The notes under the pieces were generated by a model. It ran no database searches. It worked only from the letters and a program-made list of their open reading frames with translations, and had not been told where the DNA came from. Shown here piece after piece: positions 1 through 8,681 of a stretch of 64,000 nucleotides of DNA; the stretch's first letter is position 1, and the number at the start of each line of letters is the position of its first letter. Where the stretch lies: the NCBI RefSeq assembly GCF_045207655.1, contig NZ_CP108784.1, forward strand, positions 6,386,001-6,450,000, in the 5' to 3' direction. This DNA is from Embleya sp045207655. Lineage in GTDB: Bacteria; Actinomycetota; Actinomycetes; Streptomycetales; Streptomycetaceae. The position numbers were made by a program, and so were the translations under genes.

Positions 1-1
1 T

Positions 2-169
2 TCCGATCTGGATGTGGTCGTCCTCGACACGCATACGAGTAGCCTCTATCTGGAGGAGCCCGAACACGTCAGCGTCTATGAGCGTTTGTTTGAGGACATC
101 CGCGCTTCGGCGCTGTCGTACGGTGAATCCTTGTCCATGATCGAGCTCGCAGCAAAGGAATTGTCTTGA
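2..169 (+). CDS. XRE-family regulator with DUF5753 domain, C-terminal fragment
   Basis: Only the last 55 codons are inside the window; the gene begins upstream. The translated tail (ending in IELAAKELS) has the look of the C-terminus of DUF5753-type helix-turn-helix proteins: a hydrophobic strand pair, then a YLEEPEHV-like stretch and an amphipathic final helix. In actinomycetes such regulators are almost always followed by a small DUF397 protein, and here the stop codon overlaps the TTG start of one by 4 bp. That context is the main reason for the call. The DNA-binding half cannot be seen, so specificity is unknown. A complete example of the same module lies at 44.0-45.3 kb. Confidence 0.7.
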   Translation, partial: SDLDVVVLDTHTSSLYLEEPEHVSVYERLFEDIRASALSYGESLSMIELAAKELS

Positions 170-435
170 GCAACACAAACCCGGGTTCGCTTTTCCGGTT
201 CGATTCCCCGAGTATCACTGCGGTTTCCTACCCCGATGGGAAAGACGCAGGTCAAGGCGCTGTCGCCGGTCACGCGTGGCGGCGGAGCACATACAGCGGC
301 GCCACCAGCAATTGCGTCGAGACGGCCCCCGTCGAGAGCGCCGTCCTGGTGCGCGACTCGAAAGTTGCCGCCGGTCCGGTGCTCGAACTGGAAGCCGGTG
401 CGTGGCAGACCTTTATCGGTGGGATCGGCGCCTGA
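166..435 (+). CDS. DUF397 domain protein
   Basis: An 89-residue protein with the DUF397 signature: WRRSTYSG near residue 38, then NCVE, and a VLVRDSK motif followed by a final aromatic segment (AWQTFIGG). These small proteins pair with XRE/DUF5753 regulators and in Streptomyces are linked to developmental and antibiotic control (BldB/WhiJ-like systems); biochemical function is not established. The TTG start at 166 overlaps the stop of the upstream regulator, which indicates translational coupling. It carries an N-terminal extension of about 35 residues compared with the 65-residue copies at 44.8-45.3 kb. Confidence 0.8.
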   Translation: MSNTNPGSLFRFDSPSITAVSYPDGKDAGQGAVAGHAWRRSTYSGATSNCVETAPVESAVLVRDSKVAAGPVLELEAGAWQTFIGGIGA

Positions 436-490
436 GTCGAGTCCGTTCCGATACCGAACGGTTGATTGTTCGCGCTCCTCACTCCCAAGA

Positions 491-507
491 GTGGGAATTA
501 ATCCCAC
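491..507. promoter_or_regulatory. Palindrome upstream of the AfsR-like regulator
   Basis: GTGGGAATTAATCCCAC: perfect 6-bp arms around a 5-bp AT-rich centre, in an AT-richer patch 150 bp upstream of the GTG start at 657. It could be an operator, possibly autoregulatory. The rest of 436-656 shows no gene; its open frames lack a ribosome binding site. Confidence 0.4.
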
Positions 508-656
508 GAAAGAGTGAATTCTCCCGATGATCGTCCCGGGTTCCCGTGCCCCGGGACGCTCCCAATGCGCAACTCTCCGTCGCCGACCCCTTACTCCACT
601 CCGTGCGCTGCCCTCCGGTACGCTCCGGCAGCGCATCGGGGTGGAAGAGTGGTGGG

Positions 657-3600
657 GTGCAGATCTCGGTGCTTGGCCCGCTCCAAGTGTGGGACGACGA
701 CGGTCGATCCGTGACGATCGGCGGCGCGCGATTGCGTGCGCTGCTGATCCGGCTTGCCCTGGACCCCGGCAAGCCGGTTTCCGCCGACCGGCTGATCGCG
801 GCCGTGTGGGGCGACGAGCCCCCCGCCGGGGCCGGCAACGCGCTCCAGTCGCTGATCTCCCGGCTGCGTCGACAACTGCCCGCCGAACTCGACTCGGGGC
901 CGGCCGGCTACGTGTTGGGGATCCGCCCCGAGGACGTGGACGCGCACGTGTTCGGCACGCTCGCGGTCCGCGGTCGCCGGATGCTGGGCGAACGCGACCC
1001 GGCGGGCGCCGCCGAGACCCTGGGCCGGGCGCTCGCGCTGTGGCGGGGGCCGGCGCTGGTCGACGCCGCCGACGCGCCGTTCGCGATCGGCCCAGCGGCG
1101 CGGCTGGCCGAGCAGCGCCTGGGCGCGATCGAGGACCGGGTGCAGGCCCAGTTGACGCTCGGCCGCAGCCAGGGACTGGCCGCCGAACTGGAACAGTTGA
1201 CCCGCGAACACCCGCTGCGCGAGCGACTGTACGGACTGCTGATCCGCACGCTGCACGAAGAGGGCCGCCGGGCGGACGCGCTGACGCTGTATCAGGACCT
1301 GCGCGAGCGGCTCGCGGACGAGTTGGGCATCGACCCCTCGCCGGACCTGGAGGCGGCCTACCTCGCGGTGTTGCGCGGCGGCGACCCGCGCCCGACGGCG
1401 CGGGCGACCCCGCCCGCGCCGGCCGAGCCCCGCCCCCCGGCCGCGCCCCGCCCGGCGCCGGGCAATCTGCCCGCGCGGCTGACCACGTTCGTCGGCCGCG
1501 AGGACGAGGTGGTCCGGGTCGACCGGCTGCTCGAAGAGTCGCGCCTGGTCACCGTGGTGGGCCCGGGAGGCGCGGGCAAGACCCGGCTGAGCACCGAGGC
1601 CGGCGCCCGGATCGCGGCCCGCGGCCAGGGTGTGGACGGCGGCATCTGGTTCGTCGAACTCGCCCCGGTACTGGACCCGTTGGACGTCCCACAGGCGGTC
1701 CTGGCGGCATTGGGACGACGTGAGGTGGGTCTGCTGGACACCCATCTGCCCGGCCCCGGCCGCGATGTCGTGGACCGGATCGCCGAGCTGCTCGCGGGCC
1801 GGCCCATCCTGCTGATCCTGGACAACTGTGAACACCTGATCGCCGCCGCCGCGGCCTTCGCCGGCCGGCTGCTCGCCCAGACACCCAACCTGCGGATCCT
1901 GGCCACCAGCCGGGAACCGCTGGGCATCGACGGCGAGATGTTGTGCCCGCTGGGGCCGCTCGCGCTGCCCCCGGTCGACGTCGGCGTGGACGAGGGCACG
2001 ACCTACGCGTCGGTGCGGCTGTTCGCCGACCGGGCCCGCGCGGTCCGCCCGGGCCTGGTGATCGACGCCGCCACCATCGGCGCGGTCGCCGAGATCTGCC
2101 GGCGGCTGGACGGGCAACCGCTCGCCATCGAACTCGCCGCCGCCCGCACCCGCTCGCTCACCCCCGCGCAGATCGCGCACCGGCTCGACGACCGGTTCCG
2201 CCTGCTGACCGGCGGGAGTCGGACCGCGCTGCCCCGGCACCAGACGTTGCGCGCGGTGGTCGAGTGGAGCTGGGACCTGCTGGAGGAGCACGAACGGGTC
2301 GCGCTGCGCCGACTGTCGGTGTTCGCCGGCGGCACCACGCTGGAAGCCGCCGAGGCGGTGCTGCCGGGCGAGGACTTCGCCGCGGCCGATGTGCTCGACC
2401 TGCTCGCCGGGTTGGTGGACAAGTCGCTCGTGGACGTGATCGGCAGCACCGAGACCCGCTACCGGTTGCTGGAGACGATCCAGGCCTACGCGAGCGAGCG
2501 GCTCGACGACGCGGGCGAGGCGGACGCGACCGCGGACCGGCACGCGCGCTGGTTCATCCGCTACACCGAGGCGGAGGACGCGCGGCTGCGCGGGCCGGGA
2601 CAGATCGAGGCGATCAACCGGATCGCCGCCGAGCACGACAACCTCGCGGTCGTGCTGCGCCACGCGGTCGAGCACGGGGACGCGGACATCGCCACCCGGC
2701 TGGTCGAGGCGCTGTCCTGGTTCTGGGCGATACGCGGCAATCACGGCGAGGGACACGCGTGGGGCCACGAGGGGCTCGCGGTGCCCGGACCCGCGCCGCA
2801 GGACAAGCGCGCCACCGCGCTCGCGTTCCACGCGCTGCACGCCTTCTCGGCCGGCGAGCGGTGGGACGCGATCCGCGCCTACGCCGGGGCCCGGATCATC
2901 GTCCGTCGACTCGGACCCGAGGCGCCGCGGTCGCTGCCGGTGTTCCTCGACATGCTGGGCTACGTGGTGCGCGGGGACAACGAGGCCATGGGCGCGGCGC
3001 TGGTGGCGGCCGACACGCTCGACGACCCGTGGACCCAGGCGATGGCCCGGCTGATGCGTGGGCACTTCGCGGTCAACCTCGGCCGGCCCGAGAGCGCGGT
3101 CTACTTCCTGAACGACGCCCGGGACCGGTTCGCCGCCATGGGCGACCGGTGGGGACGCGCGTCCGCGATCTCGGGGCTGGCCGAACTGCTGATGTACACG
3201 GCCGACTTCGACGGCGCCTTGGTCGCCGTGGACGAGGCGCTTGTGCTGCTGTACGAGTTGCAGGCGGAGGACGAGATCCCACAACTCCTGGTCCGTCGGG
3301 GGATGATCCACGCGCGGGCCGGCGACATCGAGGCCGCGCGGCGGGTGATGGACGATCTCGTCGAGCGCGTCGATCAGCACTCGACTCCGCTCTCACTCCT
3401 GCTCGCCGAGCTCGGACTGGGCGAACTCGCTCGCTATACCGAGGACTTCGAGGGGGCCGAGCAACACTATCGGCGCGCCTTCGCGGAGCTGCCGAACACC
3501 TCCTTGCTGCCCCCGCAACTGATCGGCAGCCTGCACGTCGGCCGGGCCCACGTCGCGTGCGGCCGCGGCGACGTGGCGGCGGCCCGGCACCACCTCGAGG

Positions 3601-3905
3601 CCGCGGTCCCGTACGCGCTGGAGAGTCAGGACATGCCGGTGTTGGCCTCGTGTGTCGAGGGGTTCGCCGTGCTGGCCCTGACCAACGGTGACCTCGAGGG
3701 CGCGGCGCTGCGGCTCGGCGCGGCACAGGTGGTGCGCGGCCACCCCGGTTTCGGCGACATCGACGCGGACCGGGTCGCGCGACGGTTGGAAGTGAGCATG
3801 GGGGTCGAGGAATTCACCCGGGTGAGGGCGATCGGCGCGGCGCTGGGGGTGGACGAGGTGATCACGCTGGTCCGCCCGGAACCGCTCGCGGCCCCGGAAC
3901 CCTGA
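657..3905 (+). CDS. AfsR/SARP-like transcriptional regulator (BTAD, NB-ARC ATPase, TPR)
   Basis: A 1082-residue regulator. Residues 1-95 form an OmpR-type winged helix (starts QISVLGPLQVW; GGARLRALL), followed by a BTAD helical domain to about residue 245 (ALTLYQDLRERLADELG). After a Pro/Ala linker comes an NB-ARC-type ATPase with Walker A GPGGAGKT near residue 302 and Walker B ILLILDNCEH near 385, and a long C-terminal TPR-like region. This is the architecture of AfsR-class pleiotropic activators. The GTG at 657 was chosen because it opens directly into the conserved first strand and follows a GGAAGAG-like site; longer frames upstream add low-complexity sequence only. It is convergent with drrAB, so whether it controls that exporter cannot be told from position alone. 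Confidence 0.85.
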   Translation: MQISVLGPLQVWDDDGRSVTIGGARLRALLIRLALDPGKPVSADRLIAAVWGDEPPAGAGNALQSLISRLRRQLPAELDSGPAGYVLGIRPEDVDAHVFGTLAVRGRRMLGERDPAGAAETLGRALALWRGPALVDAADAPFAIGPAARLAEQRLGAIEDRVQAQLTLGRSQGLAAELEQLTREHPLRERLYGLLIRTLHEEGRRADALTLYQDLRERLADELGIDPSPDLEAAYLAVLRGGDPRPTARATPPAPAEPRPPAAPRPAPGNLPARLTTFVGREDEVVRVDRLLEESRLVTVVGPGGAGKTRLSTEAGARIAARGQGVDGGIWFVELAPVLDPLDVPQAVLAALGRREVGLLDTHLPGPGRDVVDRIAELLAGRPILLILDNCEHLIAAAAAFAGRLLAQTPNLRILATSREPLGIDGEMLCPLGPLALPPVDVGVDEGTTYASVRLFADRARAVRPGLVIDAATIGAVAEICRRLDGQPLAIELAAARTRSLTPAQIAHRLDDRFRLLTGGSRTALPRHQTLRAVVEWSWDLLEEHERVALRRLSVFAGGTTLEAAEAVLPGEDFAAADVLDLLAGLVDKSLVDVIGSTETRYRLLETIQAYASERLDDAGEADATADRHARWFIRYTEAEDARLRGPGQIEAINRIAAEHDNLAVVLRHAVEHGDADIATRLVEALSWFWAIRGNHGEGHAWGHEGLAVPGPAPQDKRATALAFHALHAFSAGERWDAIRAYAGARIIVRRLGPEAPRSLPVFLDMLGYVVRGDNEAMGAALVAADTLDDPWTQAMARLMRGHFAVNLGRPESAVYFLNDARDRFAAMGDRWGRASAISGLAELLMYTADFDGALVAVDEALVLLYELQAEDEIPQLLVRRGMIHARAGDIEAARRVMDDLVERVDQHSTPLSLLLAELGLGELARYTEDFEGAEQHYRRAFAELPNTSLLPPQLIGSLHVGRAHVACGRGDVAAARHHLEAAVPYALESQDMPVLASCVEGFAVLALTNGDLEGAALRLGAAQVVRGHPGFGDIDADRVARRLEVSMGVEEFTRVRAIGAALGVDEVITLVRPEPLAAPEP

Positions 3906-3946
3906 GGGCGCCGGGGCGGTTCGGAGCGCGAGCGGGCCGGCGTCGG

Positions 3947-3974
3947 CTCCGGCGGTCGGGCGGTACCGCCGGAG
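3947..3974. terminator. Hairpin between convergent genes
   Basis: Perfect 10-bp inverted repeat CTCCGGCGGT / ACCGCCGGAG with an 8-nt loop, between the stops of the AfsR-like gene and the ABC permease. No T-run follows, which is usual for high-GC actinomycete terminators. Confidence 0.45.
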
Positions 3975-4005
3975 GGTCGGCTCCGGCGGACTCACCGGCG
4001 AGGCG

Positions 4006-4851
4006 TCAGACCCGGCGGTTGTACTGGCGAAGCGTCAACGGGATGAACACCGCCATCAGGGCGAACGCCCAGATCACCGCCACGGTCGCGTGATGGGCCA
4101 CCGGTCCGCCGGTGAGCAGACCACGCGAGGCGTTGGTCACCTCGGTGACCGGGTTGATCTTGACCCACGCCTGCAACCAGCCCGGCATCGTCGAGGTCTT
4201 GGCGAACAGGTTCGAGCCGAAGGTCAGCGGAAACATCATCACGAACGAGACGCCCTGCACGGTGCGCGGCTGCTTCAAGGTCACCCCGAGCAACGCCACG
4301 ACCCAGCAGATGGCGAACGCGAACAGCAGCACCAGGCCGACCGCGGCGATCACCGCGAACACGTTCGTGTGGAACCGGAAGCCGATGATCGTGCCGAACA
4401 CGAACACGGACGCGACGGCAACCAGGAACCGGAGCACGTCGCCGAGCACGGTGCCCGCCAGCGGCGCGATCCGCGAGATCGGCAGGCTGCGGAACCGGTC
4501 GAACACACCCGTGGACATGTCGGTGCACAGCCCGACTCCGGTGCCCACCGAGGCGAACACCACGGTCTGCACCAGGATCCCGGGCAGGACGAACTGGAGA
4601 TAGTCGTGCGTGCTGCCCTCGATCGCGCCGCCGAAGAGGTACACGAACATCACGGTGAACAGGATCGGCTGCAAAGTCAGGTCGATCAGTTGTTCGCTCT
4701 GCTTCTTCAACTTCACCAGGCTGCGCCAGGTGAGCGTGAGCGTGTGCCGCACCGCGGCGCTGGGGGCGTTGCGGTGCGGTACGTGCGCGGCCGGCTGCTC
4801 GGGCGGGTGCGCGGCGGTGTCGTCGGCGGGACGGACGGTGGTCGTGGTCAT
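4006..4851 (-). CDS. ABC-2 type exporter permease, DrrB-like
   Basis: A 281-residue membrane protein of the ABC2_membrane family: cytoplasmic N-terminus with a WRSLVKLKKQ-like segment, then six hydrophobic segments, including LQFVLPGILVQTVVFASVGTG (with the DrrB-typical LPGI) and a C-terminal helix before the positively charged tail. It would form the channel of a drug or lipid exporter with the ATPase encoded just upstream. The ATG at 4851 has a good AGGAG site and overlaps by 4 bp the stop of the small reading frame 4848-4952. DrrAB-type pairs often export secondary metabolites; no biosynthetic genes are visible here, so the substrate is unknown. Confidence 0.88.
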   Translation of the reverse strand: MTTTTVRPADDTAAHPPEQPAAHVPHRNAPSAAVRHTLTLTWRSLVKLKKQSEQLIDLTLQPILFTVMFVYLFGGAIEGSTHDYLQFVLPGILVQTVVFASVGTGVGLCTDMSTGVFDRFRSLPISRIAPLAGTVLGDVLRFLVAVASVFVFGTIIGFRFHTNVFAVIAAVGLVLLFAFAICWVVALLGVTLKQPRTVQGVSFVMMFPLTFGSNLFAKTSTMPGWLQAWVKINPVTEVTNASRGLLTGGPVAHHATVAVIWAFALMAVFIPLTLRQYNRRV

Positions 4852-4952
4852 CGGGAGGCTCCTAGGACACGGGCCAGATGGGAGATGGTCAGCAGCAGGA
4901 CGGCGAGCAGTGGCAGAACCCGGGTGCCGTAGACGTCGGGACGGTGTTTCAC
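4848..4952 (-). CDS. Possible small membrane peptide between drrA and drrB
   Basis: A 34-codon frame that exactly fills the gap between the two transporter genes. Its GTG start overlaps the drrA stop (GTGA) and its TGA stop overlaps the drrB start (ATGA), so all three frames would be translationally coupled. The peptide begins VKHRPDVYGTR and continues with one hydrophobic stretch, VLPLLAVLLLTISHLARVL, long enough for a single membrane helix, ending in a basic tail. It has no separate strong ribosome binding site at its start; coupling would be needed. It may simply be a spacer that happens to be open, but the double overlap is notable. Confidence 0.4.
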   Translation of the reverse strand: MKHRPDVYGTRVLPLLAVLLLTISHLARVLGASR

Positions 4953-5938
4953 GCGGCCTTGCCCCGGTCGGTCGCCCCGTCGTCGCGCTCGGTCGAGTCC
5001 TGGCTGCGGTGCCCGGTGAGGGTCATGAACACCTCGTCCAGGCTGGGCAGTCGCAGGGCGAACTCGGTGGCCCGGATCCCGGCCTGGTCGAGCCGGGAGA
5101 CCACCACCGGGAGCAGGTTCTCGTCGGAGACCGCGACGGTGACCTGACCGCGCTCGCTCTCCACGATCGGATCCCGGCCGGTGAGTTCGCGCAACAGCTC
5201 GACCACGTCGGGCATTCGGGTCGGGTCGGTCGGCCGGACCTCCAGGCTCTGGCCGCCGACCTGGCTCTTGAGCTGGTCGGCCGTGCCGTTGGCGATCACC
5301 CGACCGTGGTCGATCACCACGATGTCGCTCGCCAACTGATCGGCCTCGTCGAGGTACTGCGTGGTCAGCAGCACCGTGACCCCCTCGTCGCGGACCAGTT
5401 CGCGCAACATCTGCCACACGTCGCCGCGACTGCGCGGGTCGAGCCCGGTGGTCGGCTCGTCCAGGTACAGGAAGGCGGGGCGACCCACGAGCGAGGCGGC
5501 CAGGTCGAGCCGGCGGCGCATACCACCCGAATAGGTGCCCGGGGTGCGACCGCCGGCCTCGGTCAGGTCGAAACGGGCGAGCAGTTCGCGGGCACGCGCC
5601 TTCGCCTCGTTGCGGGGCATGTCGAGCAGCCGGCCGAGCAGGAGCAGGTTCTCGAAGCCGGTCATCTCCTCGTCCACCGAGGCGTACTGGCCGGTGAGCC
5701 CGATCAGGCCGCGCACGTCGTGCGCCTGCCGGACCGTGTCGAACCCGCCGACCCGGGCGATGCCCGCGTCCGGCTTGATCAGCGTGGCCAGTACGCGGAC
5801 CATCGTGGTCTTGCCCGCGCCGTTGGGGCCCAGCAGGCCCAGCACGGTGCCGGCCTCGGCCCGCAGGTCGACCCCGGCCAACGCGGTGGTGGTGCCGTAC
5901 CGCTTGACCAGGCCCTCGGTCTCGATCGCGTATGTCAT
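4949..5938 (-). CDS. ABC exporter ATP-binding protein, DrrA-like
   Basis: A 329-residue ATPase of the daunorubicin-resistance (DrrA) type. Walker A GPNGAGKTT near residue 39, Q-loop, ABC signature YSGGMRRR, Walker B LYLDEPTTGLD, and H-loop region LLTTQYLDEAD, followed by the C-terminal extension typical of DrrA (DLKSQVGGQSLEVR-like strand and a final PSLDEVFMTLTGH motif). It powers the permease encoded downstream in the same operon. The ATG at 5938 opens directly into the conserved AIETEGLVKRYG strand. The promoter should lie in the 338-bp divergent region with the GlnX-like gene. Confidence 0.92.
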   Translation of the reverse strand: MTYAIETEGLVKRYGTTTALAGVDLRAEAGTVLGLLGPNGAGKTTMVRVLATLIKPDAGIARVGGFDTVRQAHDVRGLIGLTGQYASVDEEMTGFENLLLLGRLLDMPRNEAKARARELLARFDLTEAGGRTPGTYSGGMRRRLDLAASLVGRPAFLYLDEPTTGLDPRSRGDVWQMLRELVRDEGVTVLLTTQYLDEADQLASDIVVIDHGRVIANGTADQLKSQVGGQSLEVRPTDPTRMPDVVELLRELTGRDPIVESERGQVTVAVSDENLLPVVVSRLDQAGIRATEFALRLPSLDEVFMTLTGHRSQDSTERDDGATDRGKAA

Positions 5939-6276
5939 TGGGGTCGCTCCCCGCTAGGTGTTCGTCGTTCGTGTTCGACGTCTTCGTCGTGTGTCGCCAT
6001 CAGCTTCACCGGGCCCGCTGATATCGCGCGCACACGCCGCCGGCACCGCCGGCACCGACCTGACACGGTGCCGCCACCGACCCGGCGCCCGCAGCGGTAA
6101 TGTCCTGGCCCTGAGGGTCGGCGTGGGGAGAACGAGGGAAGACCATCGGGAGCCGCCACATGCTCGCGATAACTTCGAGGTGACAGCGTTCGCGGAGCAC
6201 GCGGGCGGTCGGGGGCGGCGGACGTGGGTCGGGTCGACCGACAAGGGGCACACGCGACAGTGGGGGAGGCAGAGCG
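5939..6276. other. Divergent intergenic region drrA / glnX-like
   Basis: No gene is supported. It must hold the promoters of the exporter operon (leftward) and the kinase operon (rightward). It contains a GCCGGCACCGCCGGCACC direct repeat near 6040-6060 and, at its right end, the GGGGAGG ribosome binding site of the TTG-start gene at 6277. No convincing -10/-35 pair is visible by eye. Confidence 0.4.
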
Positions 6277-7686
6277 TTGGCGGCAGCCGTTCCGATTTCG
6301 CAGGCACCGGGCCCGGGAGTGCCCGCACGGGCTACGGGCGGTCCGGCCGGGATGATGCGATCACGAGGCATATCCGTGCGCCGACTGGTTCGAGCCGGCG
6401 CCACCACTCCCGGCCTGATGCTCGTCACCGGCGTGGTGCTGGTGCTGATCAGCCTGCTGGCCGGACTGTTCGCCGTCCTGGCGGTGGGGGACCGCGCGGA
6501 CGCGGCCAAGGCGGTGGCCACCGGCAGTGAACCGCTCGGCGTCAAGACCCAGGAGATCTACCGGGCACTCGCCGACGCCGACGCGACCGCGGCGGCCGGG
6601 CTGCTCGAAGGCGGCGTCGAATCGGCCGATGTGCGCGAGCGCTACCAGCGGGCCATCCAGACCGCGTCGAGCACGCTGATCTCCGCGACCGCCGCCGGCG
6701 CCACCGGCAAGGTCGCCGAACAACTCGCCGTGATCGGCGTGCAACTGCCCGAGTACGCCCGCCTGGTCGAGCGCGCCCGCGCCGAGACCCGGCAGGGCAA
6801 CACGGTCGGCGCCGCCTACCTGCGCTCCGCCTCCAAGAACGTGATGCGCGGCAAGATCCTGCCCGCCGCCACCACGCTGCACGACATGGTGGAAAAGCGC
6901 CTCGCCGGCGACCACCGCGACGCCACCTCGACCCCGTGGGTGCCGCTGAGCCTGCTGCTGGTCAGCCTGGCCGCGTTCGCCGCCGCCCTGTGGTTCTTCG
7001 CGCTGCGCACGCACCGTCGGATCAACATCGGCCTGCTGATCGCGGGACTGGCCACGCTGGTGTCCATCGGGTGGCTGTGGGCCGGCACCGACAGTTCGCG
7101 CACCGACCTCGACCGCAGCCGCAGCGGAGGCTGGGGGCCGGTCGAGACGCTCGCCCAGGCCCGCTTCCTGACCCTGCAGGCGCACGGCGACGAGAGCCTG
7201 ACCCTGGTCATGCGGGGCAGCGACAACGAACAGTACGAGAACGACTTCAACGAGGTGTGGGGCAAGCTCGTCGGCGTCCCGGCCGAGGGGGGCAAACCCG
7301 CGGTGACCGGCATGCTGACCCGCGCCGAGCAGGTCACCGGCTCGGACGCGAGCACGCTGGCGAAGGTCAAGGCCGCGCAGGCCGCCGCCGCGGACTGGAA
7401 GAAGGCGCACGGGGACGTCGTCCTGCTGTACCGAAACGGCGAGTTCGAGAAGGCCGTCGCCCAGGTGACCAAGGCCGACGGCGCCTCGCGGGTGGCCTTC
7501 ACCAAGATCGACGAGGCGTTGGCGGCCGCGGTCGACAAGGACCAGAAGGACTTCGAACGTTCGGTGGCCGCCGGTCGGGACGCGCTCACCGGTCTCGACG
7601 TCGGCCTGGGCGTACTGGCGCTGATCGCCGCCGCCGCGACCGTGGACGGCGTCCGTCGCGAGGTCGGGAGGTACAACCGGCCATGA
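6277..7686 (+). CDS. glnX: GlnX-like transmembrane signal transducer
   Basis: A 469-residue membrane protein with a TM helix near residue 47-70, a roughly 150-residue helical extracytoplasmic segment, two adjacent TM helices near 222-270, a second extracytoplasmic segment and a last TM helix near 440-460. In mycobacteria and corynebacteria GlnX couples the aspartate/glutamate-binding lipoprotein GlnH to the kinase PknG; here the same three kinds of gene are adjacent and overlapping, which is the main basis for the name. Start: TTG at 6277 with GGGGAGG eight bases upstream; an ATG at 6352 is the alternative and would remove a 25-residue Pro/Ala-rich leader. The stop overlaps the next start by 4 bp. 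Confidence 0.75.
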   Translation: MAAAVPISQAPGPGVPARATGGPAGMMRSRGISVRRLVRAGATTPGLMLVTGVVLVLISLLAGLFAVLAVGDRADAAKAVATGSEPLGVKTQEIYRALADADATAAAGLLEGGVESADVRERYQRAIQTASSTLISATAAGATGKVAEQLAVIGVQLPEYARLVERARAETRQGNTVGAAYLRSASKNVMRGKILPAATTLHDMVEKRLAGDHRDATSTPWVPLSLLLVSLAAFAAALWFFALRTHRRINIGLLIAGLATLVSIGWLWAGTDSSRTDLDRSRSGGWGPVETLAQARFLTLQAHGDESLTLVMRGSDNEQYENDFNEVWGKLVGVPAEGGKPAVTGMLTRAEQVTGSDASTLAKVKAAQAAAADWKKAHGDVVLLYRNGEFEKAVAQVTKADGASRVAFTKIDEALAAAVDKDQKDFERSVAAGRDALTGLDVGLGVLALIAAAATVDGVRREVGRYNRP

Positions 7687-8681
7687 ACACCCGCATCGCG
7701 CTGCCCGCGGCGGTCTGCGCCCTCGTGCTGACCGTCGCCGGTTGCGGCGCCGGGGTCGACCAGCGCGGCACCGGGCAGCCCGCGCCGCCCGCCGCCGCGC
7801 CGCGCGCGACCCCGGGACCCGACACCTCGTGTCCGAACGTCACCGCGAGCCTGCGCCCGACCGGCGCGCTGCCCGCGCCGACCGCGCTGCCCGCCGGCAG
7901 CACGATGGAGGTGCTGCGCCGTCGCGGCTTCCTGATCGCCGGCATCGACCAGAGCAGCTTCCCGTTCGGCTTCGTGGACCCGAGGTCGAACACCCTCCGC
8001 GGCTTCGACATCGACCTGCTGCGCGAGGTGGCGAAGGCGATCTTCGGCGACGACGGCCCGCAGCGCATCCAGTTCCGGGTGGTGCGCAACGAGGAGCGCG
8101 CGATCGCGGTTGCGCGCGGCGACGTGGACATCATCGCCGAGACCATGACGATCAACTGTCAGCGCAAGCAGAGCGTCGAGTTCTCCTCGGTCTACTTCAA
8201 CGCCGGCCAGCGGCTGCTGGTGCAGCGCGACGGCACCGCCGATCGCGCCGACTACGGCGCCGGGTTGGCCGCACTGCCGCGCGATATGCGGGTGTGCTCG
8301 GTGCCCGGCTCCACCTCGATCACCCTGCTGCGCGAGCAGGCGCCGCAGGTGAAGGTGGTCGAGGGCGACACCTGGGCGGGCTGCCTGGTGTTGCTGCAAC
8401 AGGGCGAGGCGGACGCGATCACCACCGACGACACGATCCTGGCCGGTCTCCAGGCGCAGGACCGCGTCTTCACCGTCGTGGTCGGCGGCAACCTCACGCT
8501 GGAGCCGTACGGCATGGCGATCGCCAAGGATCGTCCCGACTTCGTCCGGTTCGTCAACGCGGTGCTCGAGCGGACCCGTCAGAACGGCCGGTGGAAGGCG
8601 TTGTACCGGGAGTACCTGGGCAACTCCCTGGCAGCCGAGGTCCCCGACCCGCCCGCGGCGGTATACCGGGACAGCGCGTGA
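7683..8681 (+). CDS. glnH: GlnH-like glutamate/aspartate-binding lipoprotein
   Basis: A 332-residue extracytoplasmic solute-binding protein (SBP_bac_3 family). The signal peptide ends in a lipobox LTVAGC with Cys21 as the predicted lipidated residue; a Pro/Ala linker follows, then the binding domain (GFDIDLLREVAKAIFG; VARGDVDIIAETMT; FTVVVGGNLTLEPYGMAI). The lack of any adjacent ABC permease and the position between a GlnX-like membrane protein and a PknG-like kinase suggest that it is a sensor subunit rather than a transporter component. The ATG at 7683 overlaps the upstream stop (ATGA). Confidence 0.85.
   Translation: MNTRIALPAAVCALVLTVAGCGAGVDQRGTGQPAPPAAAPRATPGPDTSCPNVTASLRPTGALPAPTALPAGSTMEVLRRRGFLIAGIDQSSFPFGFVDPRSNTLRGFDIDLLREVAKAIFGDDGPQRIQFRVVRNEERAIAVARGDVDIIAETMTINCQRKQSVEFSSVYFNAGQRLLVQRDGTADRADYGAGLAALPRDMRVCSVPGSTSITLLREQAPQVKVVEGDTWAGCLVLLQQGEADAITTDDTILAGLQAQDRVFTVVVGGNLTLEPYGMAIAKDRPDFVRFVNAVLERTRQNGRWKALYREYLGNSLAAEVPDPPAAVYRDSA

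Noticed and set aside
591..3380. A 929-codon minus-strand open frame opposite the AfsR-like gene
   Set aside because: Its translation is Arg/Gly/His-rich without motifs, and the plus-strand frame has full BTAD and NB-ARC motifs; it is a shadow caused by high GC.
3906..6276. Part of an antibiotic biosynthetic cluster (AfsR-like regulator plus DrrAB)
   Set aside because: No polyketide, NRPS, terpene or tailoring genes are present in the neighbourhood.
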